From positions 604,627-668,626 of the forward strand of contig JASBNA010000019.1 of the NCBI GenBank assembly GCA_038087015.1: a DNA stretch of 64,000 bases, given 5' to 3'. Below are positions 1-13,000 of this stretch, piece after piece; position 1 is the first letter of the stretch, and the number at the start of each line of letters is the position of its first letter. Below the pieces are notes generated by a model. It did no database searches. It saw only the letters and a list, made by a program, of their open reading frames with translations, and was not told where the DNA came from. Position numbers and translations under genes: made by a program. This DNA is from Cerrena zonata (Eukaryota > Basidiomycota > Agaricomycetes > Polyporales > Cerrenaceae).

Positions 1-1054
1 TTGGGTAACAAGTGAGAATGTGGTGTCAGGTGAGGACATGACTGAATTGCGGAAGTGAGGAATTGAAAACATCGCTAAAGCATAGTGGGCAGCATTAGGC
101 TGTGCCGTCAATGCTCTGAAAAGAAATGATCAGTTCGAATCGATGGGATTAGGGTACAATACGGGGTTGAGAAACGTACTTCTCCCGTCGGTAATGGTAG
201 AACTGCCACACTCTGGAGGGGTTTGAGCGGAATGCAGAAGGAGTAGCAAGAGACATTGCGTCGTATTTGCGCCACATTCCTCCATCACCTCTAAATGTAG
301 GAATACCTGATAGAGATATCATTTATTATATTTGAAAATGTCGGTCTACAGCTATTACCTGATGCTGCAGATAGACCTGCTCCGGCCAAGCAAATAACTC
401 GCTTAGATGACTGAAGCGTCTTCTTGAAGGCATCCATATCGTCCGAAGGCATACTAGACTTCGATGTGTTTCAGGTCAACACGTACAGCAGTGTAATAGT
501 TGTGAATGGCGACACAAACTTTACGTTTGGCTTTTGTCATCGATCTCAACCTGAACGTCTGAGAAGCAAGTACTGGATATCGTGGGAACGTTTCAAAGTC
601 CGCTACTACCTAAATTACGTAATCGCTCCCTGACAACTTCAAGATTTGACCTCTGACTTTGGACTCTGAAATTTGAATCGCTTTCGCAACCTTTACGGCG
701 GGAACAACTTCCTTCAATATCATTAATTAAATAATACGTAGACTGGCCCTAGACATCAATATTGAAATGTATTGTATTCTCGGTAATCTGATGCGTACTA
801 TTTACAAGAGGTAGCCTAACAACCACTGGCAACTGCCACCACTGTGACTCAGAGTACAACTTGTTACTTACCAACAGAAGCCTTCCCGGCCCCCATAGGG
901 AATACTCAATCAGTATGTTGCTTGAGCTGCCTGTCTTTGAAGGAAACCAACCTGCACAAAAGCGATGACTCCTCAAGGTAGCAATATTGTCATCCATTCG
1001 CGACTAGGAGGCCCCAACCACACTGACTGTTAAGGATCTTGCAACTCCAAGTTC
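1..1054. other. no supported gene
   Basis: Both strands carry only short open frames (longest 69 codons at 424-633 + and 82 codons at 749-997 -). They show no family resemblance that I recognise and no consistent splice pattern. The stretch may be decayed sequence, since an F-box remnant lies immediately downstream. Confidence 0.4.
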
Positions 1055-1240
1055 GCGATTGTTCCATGATATGCCGCTAGATATCTTTCTTGAAGTAAGT
1101 GAATCAGAGCCACAATGGCGTGAATCTCGTTACTAGATGGTCTAAGTACTTTAAACTATCTCTTGGTTGGACATACCGGACCTCCTGCGCCTCGTTTTCC
1201 TGTCCAACCGTTGTCGTGATATACTCGCGTCACATTCTTA
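1055..1240 (+). pseudogene. F-box domain remnant
   Basis: A frame starting near 1062 reads FHDMPLDIFLEV. It is followed by a GTAAGT donor and, after a TAG acceptor and a change of frame, DIPDLLRLVFLSNRCRDIL. This matches the two halves of the basidiomycete F-box (xPLDIFxEI...LxPxDLLxLxRxxKxxRxxL). The same N-terminal half (VPLDVFLEV) occurs in the longer F-box pseudogene on the minus strand near 34.1 kb. No start codon or downstream continuation is visible, and a stop follows directly. It is read as a truncated relic; a very short degenerate gene cannot be excluded. Confidence 0.45.
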
Positions 1241-1506
1241 AAGGCGTTTACGTGATAAGAAGAGCACAACAACAATGATTTATTTCGATATAGCAAGCAT
1301 TCTATACACAGCAAAAGAATCAAGCTAAGCAATGATCAACACGGTACACAAGGAAAACAGTACAAAAGTTACACCTTACGATAGGGAACGTAAGAACAAT
1401 CAGTGAGTCACTGGAATATCTATGCTACATCAAACAAGAATCAGTAATGGATCTGTTAAGCAAGAACGCGTCGAGCAAGAAAAAGTCACACCGTAGCCAT
1501 TGTACA

Positions 1507-2805
1507 TTACACTATACGTCCACGAGCAGCGACCATCCGCCCGATGACCCTACCCCTCCTTGGGAAACCGGATCGGTGTCCACCTCCTAGTCCTCTGGCA
1601 GAACTACCAGATTCTTGTCTCTCGTGATGGGTTTCACCTCGAGTAGAAGGAGGAGGATGTCCGCCCTCACTTCCTCTGGCACCACCCCGTCCTCGACCCC
1701 GACCTTTGCCCCGTCCACCTCGACCACCTCTTGGTCTTCCTCCAGCATAATCATTGTCGACGTCCATTGCATGGGAAAGGTTATAACGATTCTGTGAAGA
1801 GAATCCACCCCGCTTGGCACCTCGGCCAAATTGAATCTTCGTAGGGATCAGTTTGAGGGACCCCATCGCATCCGTCAACGAATCGACTGAGTTGGCATCA
1901 TTGCTATGATAGTGAGTGGTTGGTTGTACGGGTTCGGGATCAGGTTCGTAATCGTCTTCGATGACCAAAGGGATTGACGATTCGGATGAGATACTGTACA
2001 GTGTCTTACCCCGATCGCCAATAACCTTATGATCACTTTGAACATCCTCTGTCTCCTCATCCTCGTCCTCATCTTCGTCATCGTCATCTTCGTCTTCATT
2101 GAGGATGGCTTCGGGATCCGATTGTGTGTCTTCGTTTCTTGACTTCCATTCTCGTCTGATCATACTTGCGCCTTCGCCCCATTTCTTGAGCAATCCTCCG
2201 ACGCCCTTGTTTGTAATGGCGAAGAAGTACTCCTTGGGGTAGCCGTGTGCGGAGATGAGATGGAGACGTCGGGCCTTAGGGTTTTGAAATTTACGCATAC
2301 AGGTAGCGAGATGGCAGGCAAACTATGAGTAAATAAATGGAGAGTTAGAGTAAAAGAAATAAGAGAAATTGCATAACAGCATATACGTACGATCTTCTCT
2401 CCTCGATCTTTCCGTACAGCGGCGATCGGGTCATGGCACTCGGTTTGGTGCTAAGACGATCATAAGACAACGTCATCTATGTACAAAACAACAAAGATCG
2501 CAACGTACTAGCTCTAAGAACCTAGCCTCCGGAAATACACATCCACATCCTCTTTCTTCGCAGACATGAGCATGGTAGTTGGCGTAATGGGATTCCAGCT
2601 CTTTCGAGTTAATCAGATGGGTCGGCCTATTTGGAGGATTACAAGTGGGTGGAAGAGTACAGAGCAGCGGTCGATTTGTTACAGTATCATTAGGAAGAGA
2701 GGTTATGCGGACGGCTTTAGGTGTTGGTTCGGGAGATGGGGTTCGCGACGAGGATACTGGTGGTGGTGTTCGTGGACGTTTCGAAAACATAAATGAAGCA
2801 TGCAA
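1507..2805 (-). CDS. ZNF511-like C2H2 zinc-finger protein with RGG tail
   Basis: Three exons join in phase: 2805-2509, 2450-2391 and 2322-1507, giving 390 residues. The N-terminal third carries C2H2-type fingers in the arrangement of the ZNF511 family. These include FPEARFLELHQTECHD spanning the first intron and CHLATCMRKFQ...RRLHLISAHGYP at the exon 3 start. The HLYPxDF-like segment that follows finger 3 in that family is here HGYPKEYFF. After residue ~190 comes an Asp/Glu run and then a C-terminal RGG/Gly-Arg tract, as in RNA-binding proteins. The family is poorly characterised but conserved in eukaryotes; a nuclear nucleic-acid-binding role is inferred. An internal Met at residue 6 is an alternative start. 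It is one of the few likely single-copy housekeeping genes in the window. Confidence 0.8.
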
Positions 2806-3606
2806 TTGGTGGAAATGGAGAGCTGAATAGAGTCGATATGTGTTAGATCATGTAGCACTAAACGCAATATAAACAATGTGCAAGATGATCGACAACCAGT
2901 CTATATTCACACGATCACTTTACACCTCCAACCATGTACACGAAACCGAACACCAACAGGCGAGTCTTTTCAAACGTGAGTGTCATGCTAATCACTCTGG
3001 TATGAATGAACTCGAGTCGTTGTTACTCAGCTTACATTCGCAAGTTGATCTGACCTACATATGAGATGCAATGTGCCTCTAGATCTGCTCATGACACCAC
3101 AAGTAGCCCTGAACAAATTGTCATTTCGTAGTCACATCAATTTTGACCAAGTTTTAAGACCATAAAAGCGTTCTGACATAGCTGTAATGACCGTTGAGGT
3201 CAATAGGCATCTTGAGTAATTGTCTTTTCGATTTTGGAAGCGCTATTTGCTCATTTTCATGACGACGCTACTCAGGCAAAATATACATCTCTAACTTCTT
3301 TGGAAAACAAGCCGGTTATTCCACAACAAACCTCTCCGTTGTTCTCTGTCCTGTCTTTGCCATCGTGTACCTGTCCTACCCCACGGGCTTAGGAGTTAAT
3401 TAAGTCTAATTGTCGAGGACCACAGACTGACGGTCAGTTGACCACGCTCCACACAAAACATCTCTCTTTTTCTGCGCCGACAGTTGTCTGATTTTGTTTT
3501 CTCATATGTGCCTTACAGGTGACACTGTTGCCGGGAAAGGGACCGTACATGGAAACAGTTCCGTGACAGCAGAGAGTGTGTACATGTTGATTGGCGAGAC
3601 AGACGA
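2806..3606. other. intergenic, nothing recognised
   Basis: This is the upstream region of the ZNF511-like gene, running to the edge of the foldback element. Only short open frames are seen (62 codons at 2876-3064 +), without splice support or similarity. Confidence 0.4.
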
Positions 3607-4678
3607 TTTATTGTGCTTTGCGAAATAGTTGGCGCCAGTGTTCACATGCGGAAATCGTGAGATTTGGGCTTGAAACTTGCGCAAGCTCTAGCTCCCTCAA
3701 ATCATGCCCGTTTTACACGCTCTAGGCTGCATTGTGTTCGCGCCTTCTGTAGCTAGGTCCCAGTCCAACAACGACGACGTAAAACCGAGTATAGCAGTAT
3801 ATATTTTTGCCACCTCAATTTTATGTCTGCAGAGCATGGCATGGTCAAAACAGCTCCAAATGAGCTCATTTCTTCAACAGCAGGTATCTATAGTGTGTAT
3901 CTAGGGCCCTAACTATGCTTGAGTGACATATCTAAGTTGTGTTGCCATAGATGAGCCCGGAATGTGATTCTTCCCCATTTGGACACCACTTAGAATATAC
4001 CTGAGCTGTCATCCTACTCAACTTTGACCCACTTACTCAACTCTTTGTCACTGTCAGCACACTCCAGGACTTGAGTAAATACTGTAGCTACATATTGTAG
4101 GACTAGTAATCACTTTGAACCTGTTTTTACTGTGTACTGTCTTGCAGACAGCCCAACTGAGCTGTCAGATCTTCAGATCTTACACTGCACCAACTAATGA
4201 CTATACATACTCTACATGTCCTGAGTAGTATGTTGCTATGGAACTACCATCATATTAGTACTCCTCAGGTAAGTTATACCACTGGTATATTCTAAGTGGT
4301 GTCCAAATGGGGAAGAATCACATTCCGGGCTCATCTATGGCAACACAACTTAGATATGTCACTCAAGCATAGTTAGGGCCCTAGATACACACTATAGATA
4401 CCTGCTGTTGAAGAAATGAGCTCATTTGGAGCTGTTTTGACCATGCCATGCTCTGCAGACATAAAATTGAGGTGGCAAAAATATATACTGCTATACTCGG
4501 TTTTACGTCGTCGTTGTTGGACTGGGACCTAGCTACAGAAGGCGCGAACACAATGCAGCCTAGAGCGTGTAAAACGGGCATGATTTGAGGGAGCTAGAGC
4601 TTGCGCAAGTTTCAAGCCCAAATCTCACGATTTCCGCATGTGAACACTGGCGCCAACTATTTCGCAAAGCACAATAAA
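3607..4678. mobile_element. palindromic foldback/MITE-like element 1
   Basis: Two arms of about 395 bp (3607-4001 and 4284-4678) are near-perfect reverse complements around a 282 bp loop. The outer ends read tttattgtgctttgcg and its complement. If the element proper starts at ttgtgc (3611) and ends at gcacaa (4674), it is flanked by TA on both sides, which would fit a Tc1/mariner-type TA target duplication. Matching 66-codon frames on opposite strands (3704-3904 + and 4381-4581 -) are simply the two arms read outward-in and are not genes. No transposase is encoded, so the element is non-autonomous. Confidence 0.8.
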
Positions 4679-5208
4679 CGCGATGTTGCTTTCTAAACGA
4701 ACGCAGGCTATAGCACTATGAGGTGGCCGTCTTAGTCGTCTAGGTAGCCAGACAGTACAAGGCCTTTGTTTTCAATTATTCAGATTCAGCACTTGGTCTA
4801 CCATGTTGCGACACACTGCGATCTGGCCTGATGATATTGAGCAGGTATGTTTCCGTTTCCAAGATTTTACACAATGTGGTCTACTTGTTATTTTCTGTGA
4901 ATGTCACTCAACAGGTTTGACAAAGTACAACAGAACCCGGCCCACTATATTCGCATCAGCAAGACCTGAGACAACCTTGTACTTCCTCAGTGAGGGACAT
5001 CATCGTTGTGCTCCGCGGTTTTTCGAAAACATTGCAGACCATTTCTGGATGTTGTATGGAACCCAACCCGTGATTAGGTGGGCAAGGCGGCCTGTCCACT
5101 CTAGAAACGGAATAAAGGTCCAGGAAGCCTTTATAACTCTGATCGATATTAATGTAGATGCTCTATCTCTCGCACTCCATAAAGCCTTTTATCTGTGTTA
5201 TATCTAGA
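4679..5208 (+). other. spacer upstream of hAT copy A; one open frame of unknown status
   Basis: A 134-codon frame runs from 4803 to 5207 with no recognisable domain. It contains a possible intron (GTATGT at ~4845, CAG at ~4915), but splicing it would shift the frame. It may be 5' sequence of the hAT element. I see no terminal inverted repeat that fixes the element's left edge. Confidence 0.25.
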
Positions 5209-8070
5209 ATGAATCCTGGACAATTTGGCGGGCCACCCCTTCCTGAGGGTGGCTATGATGAGGGTAATATTCAAGTTAATCACACTTTACGCATACCTCC
5301 GGGACACTATCTCTCACAACAACCTTTCCAAGGATATCCCTACTCACAAGAGCAATCTCATCTGCCTTTATGGTCATCATCATACTTCCCACAATCGGAG
5401 TTTTCCATGGGGTCATCTCAGCAGCCTTTGTACCACGCCCCGTGGACATCTTATCTCCCAGGCCGTATTGTCGACTCTAGTCCCCATTCTACAGTTTACG
5501 ATCTTCAAGATGACCCCGTTCAAGTGCCTCGAAAGCGTAAGTTGACTAGGACGGAGACCCCGTGTAGAGACCTCATCCGCAGGAGGGATGCTACAATATT
5601 ACCCGATGCCCATCTCCAACATGAATTTTCTCCCGGGACGAATTCTAATGATGATGCCTTGAAGAGGACAAGGGTGAAGGGTAAAGCTGTGGATCGCTCC
5701 AAGGTCAAGACGAATGCCGAGGATGAAGACCGCTCTTCCAAGAATCCCGCTAGCAAGAAGAAGCTGAACGAGCGTTTTGCAGAATTGGTTATCGCAAAGA
5801 ATACTGTACGTTGAAGCTATACTTGGTATACGTATCATTTGGATATTACTGATTGTCTTATTTATGCTAGATGATCCAGTCTATGGAACGTCCCGAGCTC
5901 CAAAGCTTACTACTTGGGAAAAGATTCCAACATCGAGAATGTCATCAGCCAAAAGGCAACAGTATCGTTCGCAAATTTGGCTGAAGATATCGGTATAAGT
6001 AATATAATTTTCGTATTACAGCTGCCTGAATACTCACCACGATTTAGAAATCGCTCGGCGACATTTCCGTCACCTATGACTGTTGGTCCGATCCGCAGCT
6101 TGGTGGCTTCATGGCCGTCACAGCTCACTGGTGTGAAGAAACAGCAACCGGTGATCTAACGATTCGCTCTGAGCTTGTGGCTTTGAAATATGCACGAGGC
6201 GTTGATTCAATTGCCAGCCTCGCGAAGCAATCTGTCCAAATTCTCCAGAGATTGGGTCCGAATGTGATAAACAAGGTATATATCTTGCAGTTAATGCTGT
6301 CTATTCGGGCTCAGAGACATATATTTAGATTGGCACAATCACTGCTGGCGATAGTGCCAACAATGACGAGATGCTTTGGTTTGTGACTGAGGTACTGAAA
6401 CTGGATGTGCCTGAGCATCATTTAAGGTATCGTGTCAAATTTCTCATTTCCAACCGAATTAGATGATAACATTCATGACTTCGTACAGCTGCTTCTCTCG
6501 CGCACTCAACATAGCAATGCAAACTGGGCTTCAAGCCGATGAGCTGGTTGAACTGATAGAGAAGGCCACCAATGGCAATCGTGTAGTCGTGAACGCATCT
6601 CTATCCAATGCATGTCATCCAGAAGTACAGAAGCTTGCCGTCGAATTGTCTCCAGGATCGAGCAGACAGTTCGTTTTGTCTACAACTCGTTACGAGTTTC
6701 CGCATACGGACACAGGATGGGGGAAAATGTTATTTTTACTGGAACGTCTCCTTGACATGCAATCGGTACGTTATAGAAATCGTTCTCCTTAAATACTTTA
6801 GCTAACTCTTTGGATCAACGTTAGGTGATATGCGACTCCTTGACCAACAAAATCACTCCTGACGTGGCCCGAGACCAGTTGAACGATGGTGACTGGTCCA
6901 CCTTGCGTGATATCAGGGATTGGTTGAGAATCGCCCATCAAACTCAATCCTCAATGAATTTCAAAGACTGCGGGACCACCTCGCGCATGTTTACGGTATA
7001 TAATGAGCTCAAACGCAAATTCCGTGCAATTCGAGACAAGAAACCAATCCTAACCCCTGCTATTGATGCATCTATCTTTGCCTTTGATCAATTCAAAGAG
7101 GTGATGTGGCTAAATTTCGAGATGAAGAAAATTTACAATTACTCTTTTGAGTACGCAATTACCAAGCGGGTCGATTCATACATGTTCTCCATGAGTAAGT
7201 CAGGATGATCTTCCTCGCTTCGACTGAAAACTGATCATGGCCTATTACTAGTTATTAATCCAACCATCAAATTTTCATACTTCACGGAAGAGGGTGAAAA
7301 GGATGTAGATACAATCCGCAAACACTTTGTCGACTTGGTGAAACATTTTTCTCTGCATGGATATGAATAATGACTCACCGATGTCTTTATAGATGCTGGA
7401 GAAGGAACCCAAAGCAAGAAAGCTTAGTGTAAGTCTCAAGGATCATGGCTTCCTCGGAATTAGGCTGCTCATGCCCCAATCTCACAGGAATCGGATAATA
7501 ACATATCTGAAGTTGTGACAGAAGAAGTTGAAAAGGAGGACCGGGATCGAATGGAAGCTGAGCTGGATAACTATTTGGATCTAGATATTAGGGTGCACGA
7601 AGCAAATCTTGATCTCCTCGCTTTTTGGAAGGTGCGTCCGTTCGTACGAGATTGTAAACAATAATGCAATCTGACACTCTATGATATCCTAGGCATACCA
7701 GAAGGATTTCCCTCATATCTATGCTATTGCACTTGATCTGCTGCCCATCCAAGTATCAGCGGTCTCCTGCGAACGGGTATTCACAAGGAGCGATGGACTC
7801 GACTCCCTTCTCAATGATAGGATGTCTTTCGGAATCTTCGAAATCCTCCAGCATCTCAAATATTCTGGTGGGAAAGCTAACCTGTATGACACCGTATGGA
7901 GTAATTTGGATATTGAGGATGCACTCAAGCCATCCTCTCCGCCAAGGAAATGCACGTTGTCTGCTCTGCTTGAATCCCTTGCGGATGCGGAATACGACTA
8001 TGATTTAGATGATCCTGCTATCAGCTATTTTCCTGTCGACGAAGTCGACGAGGAGGCCGACTCGGACTGA
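5209..8070 (+). pseudogene. hAT transposase, copy A (one apparent frame break)
   Basis: This is a multi-exon gene; exons include 5209-5805, 5871-5992, 6048-6275, 6329-6426, 6489-6765 and 6825-~7194, followed by several small exons. The last exon ends with the hATC dimerisation domain (LLAFWK...FPHIYAIALDLL...SAVSCERVFTRS...LNDRMSF). The core carries the RNase-H-fold region (DISVTYDCWSDPQLGG, GGFMAVTAHWC). The N-terminal exon is Pro/Ser-rich with a basic segment and, unlike copies B and C, no BED finger. Exon 2 changes frame between ERPELQSLLLGK and the following KDSNIENVISQKATV segment, and is shorter than the same segment in copy B, so a deletion/frameshift is likely. Most of the coding sequence downstream is still open, so decay is recent. 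Confidence 0.8.
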
Positions 8071-8428
8071 ATCGCATGATGTGCATATTCAGTGATGTAA
8101 AAATACATGTTTCTGTACTGATATTTGTCACTTTGGAGTCTAAATGCTCTACGGTTTCCGGTTTTATATACTAATATATTGGTTACACGGGATGTAGGAT
8201 GCGTGCTACGCACGATCTGGACATGGGGTTAGTGGTACAGGACTCGACGCTCAAGGAGCGTCTGAGTACTTGATGCCAGGGAGAAACCAATGATGTACGT
8301 ACGTAACCTAGTAGAAGTCTTTTTGAAGTAAACACAATTTATTCTGGGAAAATGTTAGAATACAGAGAAGCCACGGCGCACCAAATCACATAGAGATCGC
8401 AACCTACTTGATCCGTATATACGGTTAT
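8071..8428. other. intergenic between hAT A and the Cys/His gene
   Basis: The stretch holds the 3' flanks of two convergent genes. Stop-proximal AT-rich sequence follows hAT A. No inverted terminus or target duplication could be identified for the element, and no open frame is supported. Confidence 0.35.
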
Positions 8429-9490
8429 TTAATGACCAAAAATCATCAAACATAGCATGATAATAAAAAGCCAAAAGAACAGCGCAGTGTGATCATAAAC
8501 CCATTTCAGTAAATTGAAGATTCCATATAACACCAGTCCTACTAATAGGAGTGGAAAGACCACAAGGAACAAGATCACCTTGAGAAATAGGGAGAAGCAA
8601 CTTTCATCGTCGGCATCGTCTGAAGGTACGTAAATGGTAGCAATCTGTTGGGGATACTGTTGGGCTTCAAGGTCTCGTGTGGTAGTGATAGATTGGTATC
8701 CATGATTAGTACCATTTTTGGAACCCGCGTGTATTAGAGGAGTACTGGAGGATGAGACGAATCGTTCTGTATTTATGTTGTTATTAACGTATAACTCCAA
8801 ATTCTCAGCGTAGCTTTACCTTGACGAGGGATCCCGCGTTGATCATAAAATGTATATCCAGGAGGAGGATCGTTGTACCCTAATAAAACATGTCAATGAA
8901 CAGAATATAAAAGACTTGCTGTATGGACACTACCTCGTGACTGGCTGGAAGAAACGGGTGACATCAACGTCTCACGTTTGAGAGACAGCATGTTCCGAAA
9001 CTCGAGGACATCGAGTTTCTCAGTCTCCAGATCCCGGATATAGACACTGTGGTGATCCACAGCTGCATAATTATAAGAGCATAAATCGTGCGACATATTC
9101 ATTACAGAAAAACAACGTACCACCAGCACAGTAGCGAACGTGCTGGCTCTTCCTCATAGCGATCTCCCTTCCCATGACATCAACGATCGCATTGATCTTA
9201 TCCAGAGCTAAATCAACTTCCTTCACCGTCTTCAAGGAGTCGACACCCTCGGGTGAACGAAGTATTGTGAGCTTGTCTCGATGAGCATGGACCTTATCAC
9301 TGAGAGCGAGGCATTCCCTCGCAAGGCGCGAGTACTGCCCACGATGGGCAGAGCATCTTGTTTGCGGAAGCGAGACCACCTTCCAGCAGACGGTTTCCTC
9401 GTCCTCAAGGAGGGTGATGCAACGATATGTTCTCTCGCACTGGTACGCCATTAGGTTGGTGAGGATGATGTGGCGCCGGTTCTCGAGCAC
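8429..9490 (-). CDS. Cys/His-domain membrane-anchored protein (copy 1)
   Basis: Four exons join in phase: 9490-9121, 9062-8934, 8879-8820 and 8766-8429, giving 298 residues. The N-terminus has a compact Cys/His motif (CITLLEDEETVCWK, then RCSAHRGQY), shared with the genes at 24.3-26.1 kb and 56.5-56.9 kb, that could bind one zinc. A helical region follows (...KTVKEVDLALDKINAIVDVM...). The C-terminus has one long or two closely spaced hydrophobic segments (SLFLKVILFLVVFPLLLVG, then FFWLFIIMLCLMIF) ending three residues before the stop. This suggests a tail-anchored or hairpin membrane topology with the Cys/His domain in the cytosol. I know no function for the family; similar Cys/His proteins recur in Agaricomycete genomes. 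The first Met is chosen as the longest frame; MAYQCERTYRC (residue 14) is an alternative. The gene lies between two + strand hAT copies. Confidence 0.7.
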
Positions 9491-10021
9491 AGCAAAGGGT
9501 TACGTATTGGGAGTATCGTGGAACTACTAGTGATCTGAAGCATGATCCTGAACTATTCTGAACGAAAAGAAATGTATCCCGTCCCAACCAGGTAACTACT
9601 GTATTTAGCTTATGTCGCGCTAGAAGGTCATCAAGTTACCGCCTTTCTACCTTTTGTCTCCCACATCTTCGTTTTAAACAGCATTGGACCTCTTACACCG
9701 AGCAGATTGTGCTCTATATCAAGTTCATTGAATGGACAATATCACCATATTCGGTCTATTTCATACATACCTGTGCGTAAGCAAATGATATGGCACCTCA
9801 GGCCTCAAGGCCCTATGTCATTGATGTGAAAAGAGGGCTTTGAATGGAGGTAAGGCCATGTAGGAATACTAAAACGGGCCTGTGATGTTCATGACCGCCT
9901 GTATTAGGGTTAACAGGGCAGGGCAATCCCCATTTCTGCTCGATATTGGCGGCCTACTAACCATTGTTCCTCCCGTTCACATATCCTATTCTTGGACTAT
10001 CGGCACTACCACTTCCATACG
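9491..10021. other. divergent intergenic region, nothing recognised
   Basis: The shared upstream space between the Cys/His gene (-) and hAT copy B (+). Scattered short frames only. No clear TATA box or element terminus was identified. Confidence 0.35.
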
Positions 10022-13000
10022 ATGTCGTGGAGTGCTGCTTCATCGTACTCACAGCAGCCCACTGGAAACTATAGCAATAATGTCCACGGGTCTAATTCGT
10101 CTGACGTACAATCCCATCTATCTCACCACCGCGCAACAGGAATGCCGGTGAGTTTTGAATACCAATACCTGTTGAAAGATTCTTGTTCAAATGGCTTCTC
10201 GCAATAGTCTGCGTCCCATTGGTACAATATCTCCCACAATACTCCGTATCTTCCACCTGGCATGCATTCATCTGCTCCAGATTCGCCTACGTCCCATATA
10301 AATACGTCTAGTCAAGACTTGTACTGCGAGTCATCCTTGTCGCATGTCTCCTACACCATAAGCGGCCTATCCAACCATCTCGACAACACCACCGCTCCTG
10401 CTGATGAGGACTCCTCCCATAAACGCAAATCGATAGGTGACCCGGCCGAGTCAAGACCAACAATACGGCAGAGACAAATGACCACACCATCAACCATTGT
10501 TCGGCCTCAGCCGTACATAACTACTAGTCAAGGGACGAGGGAGGCTCCAGATATTCGTGTTCATGCTCCATCTACTCATATGGGTATCATATCCCACGTT
10601 CCAGGTGCTGGGCCGTCGACAATACAACCAACGACAATTCTCTCTTCCCATCAATCTCACCTCTCTTTTACGTATTCTAATGCGAAGGAAACCCGCCCAA
10701 ACGATTCTGCGACTGATTTGTGGCATTTTGTTTTTGGATGTCAACAGCAAGACGAACCAGAAGATCTGCATTCCGTTAGCCATCAAACGAAATTCACCTC
10801 CAAGCCGAAGACGAACTTGTATCCGTTTATTGGGTGTAGGATTTGCAAGTGAGTCCTTTTATACCATCATTTAACCGTGCCTCTACTAATGTTATCCGTG
10901 GACCAGAGAGCATGGGAAGTGGATAATGTGGAAGAACAGTAACGGCTGTAATAAGCATATCCGTCGCCATCTAGTCAGTAAACACGAGAAGCAGTACATG
11001 GTTGGAGTAAGAGAGGAAGGCCTAAAACATGCAGATGCCATTCCCTCTTGGACCTTAGGGGAGAAAGGTAAGGTTGCTGACCGTTCTCAGATTGAGCCCT
11101 GCACGGAGGCAGGTCTCAAGCATCGTCTCATACAATGGGTTCTCAACAGTGGCCAGGTATGCATTTTTCTTTCACCGAGAGATGATTTATCAATTTCTAT
11201 TGTTACATTAGCCTCTCCATGTTGTAGAACGCCCCGAATTTCGAGAGTTGATTCGCTATGCTACAGAAGGCTGCCTTGGTCACAAAGATCTTCCTTCTAG
11301 AGCTACACTAGAGGAAAACATCACTCAAGAGGCATCACGATTGCATGACAAGCTGGTTAACGATCTGGCGGTGGGTAACTACGACCTCGATCTTACCGTT
11401 TATGAATACCTATTGTTATGCAGCACTCACTAGGTGGAATATCCATCACTTATGATACTTGGCTCGATAAACATCTCGGCGGTTTCTCGGCGGTGACTGT
11501 GCATTGGTGCACAGAATCGCCAACTGGTGATCTGGTGATACGGTCCGAGCTAGCAGCTCTAAAATATGACCAAGGCCCAAATGCAGATACGACCCTTGGC
11601 AAACAACTTCTCAAAGTATTCGAGACCTTGGGCCCAGCGGTGGCCAAAAAGGTTTGTGGTGACTAGTACCTTTCTAAGCTAAGACTTATATATATGTTTA
11701 GATCATGACCATCTCTCATGGCGGTCGTTGTTATGTTCCTGTCCAAACCCGCCTTGAATTAGGAGAATATAACGATGTGGAGTATATATGATCTCTGGCA
11801 TTTCGCAAATATTTTGATTCTAATTACTTCATTCTCATGCAGCTGCTTTCATCTTGAACTCGACACGACAATACAGTTTGCCATAAAACGGATCAAATTT
11901 CTAAGGGATTCCAGTCAACCAACAGTGAATTCCCCCATTTCCGGATCCTCATTTGATGACGATGATCAAGCAAATTTGATTCCTATTGGAGATGTTATCA
12001 AGCGTAGTCGGAATATTGTATGGCGTTGCCAATCTATCTCACGTCAAGACAAAGGTCCTTTGCAAAAGCTGGCTATGGCATTATCTCAAGATTACGAAAC
12101 GAACTGGGGATCATTCCTATTTATGATTGAACGTCTTCTTGAGATGCGACCGGTATGTCTTGAAACACTTTCGTTTGTGCTGTTTACTGAAGCAGAGATT
12201 TACTGGCATCAGATACTATCTACGATTCTACTAACCTCCTCCCCTCACGTGAAATATCACTCGTTGAGCGACCATGAGTGGTCTAATTTACGCGATGCAA
12301 GAGATCTTTTGGATATTATTCGTCAAGCCCAGCTCTCACTAGACTTCGGACACTGCGAGGCAATGTCACATGCAATCCTGACGTATATCAACATCAGAAA
12401 CAAGCTTGGCGCATTTCTGCGCAGGACCTTTCTCTTTAGAGATAGTGTCGAATATCTGATGGATTGCTGTCAATACACCTTGAAGACTAATTACGCCCAA
12501 TCTGCACTGAGTACGACATTCACAATCAGTCCGAGTCGAGTTCATTACTAATTCAGCATAGTTATAAATCCAATAACCAAGTTCTCTCATTTCATCGAGA
12601 TGAACGGCTTCGATGAAGGAGACAATGACAGGATCAAAGAGCAGTTCATTAAGTTGGTAAGTTATTCAGCGTATCTTGACATGCCTAAAAGTAGTGATAC
12701 CCATCGCGATCCTGACAGATGATTCAGAAGTGTCGTAACGCGAAACAGGTGAGTTTCTTCTGCATTTACACCCTCAGACTGCTCTTGATTCTAGTTCTGT
12801 CATTAGCGTACTGAGCTTCGATGTCGACATGAATCTCACGATATAACAGACGAGTCGGAAAGTGACGAAAAGGCTTTAGCTGAAGCCGAGCTGTCGAGAT
12901 ACTTGGATGCAGGCCTTGAAGTCCAGACATCAAGATTCAGTCTTCTTTCTTTCTGGAAGGTGTGTTAAATCGTCCTCATTGCATACTTATGAACCCCTGA

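Noticed and set aside
120..165. Possible tRNA B-box (gttcgaatcg)
   Set aside because: No matching A-box or foldable acceptor stem nearby; no tRNA was found in the window.
3704..4581. Two identical 66-codon frames on opposite strands
   Set aside because: They are the same sequence in the two arms of a palindrome; identity reflects the repeat, not a conserved gene.
4803..5207. 134-codon frame before hAT A
   Set aside because: Listed only as a spacer: no domain, and a possible internal intron would break the frame.
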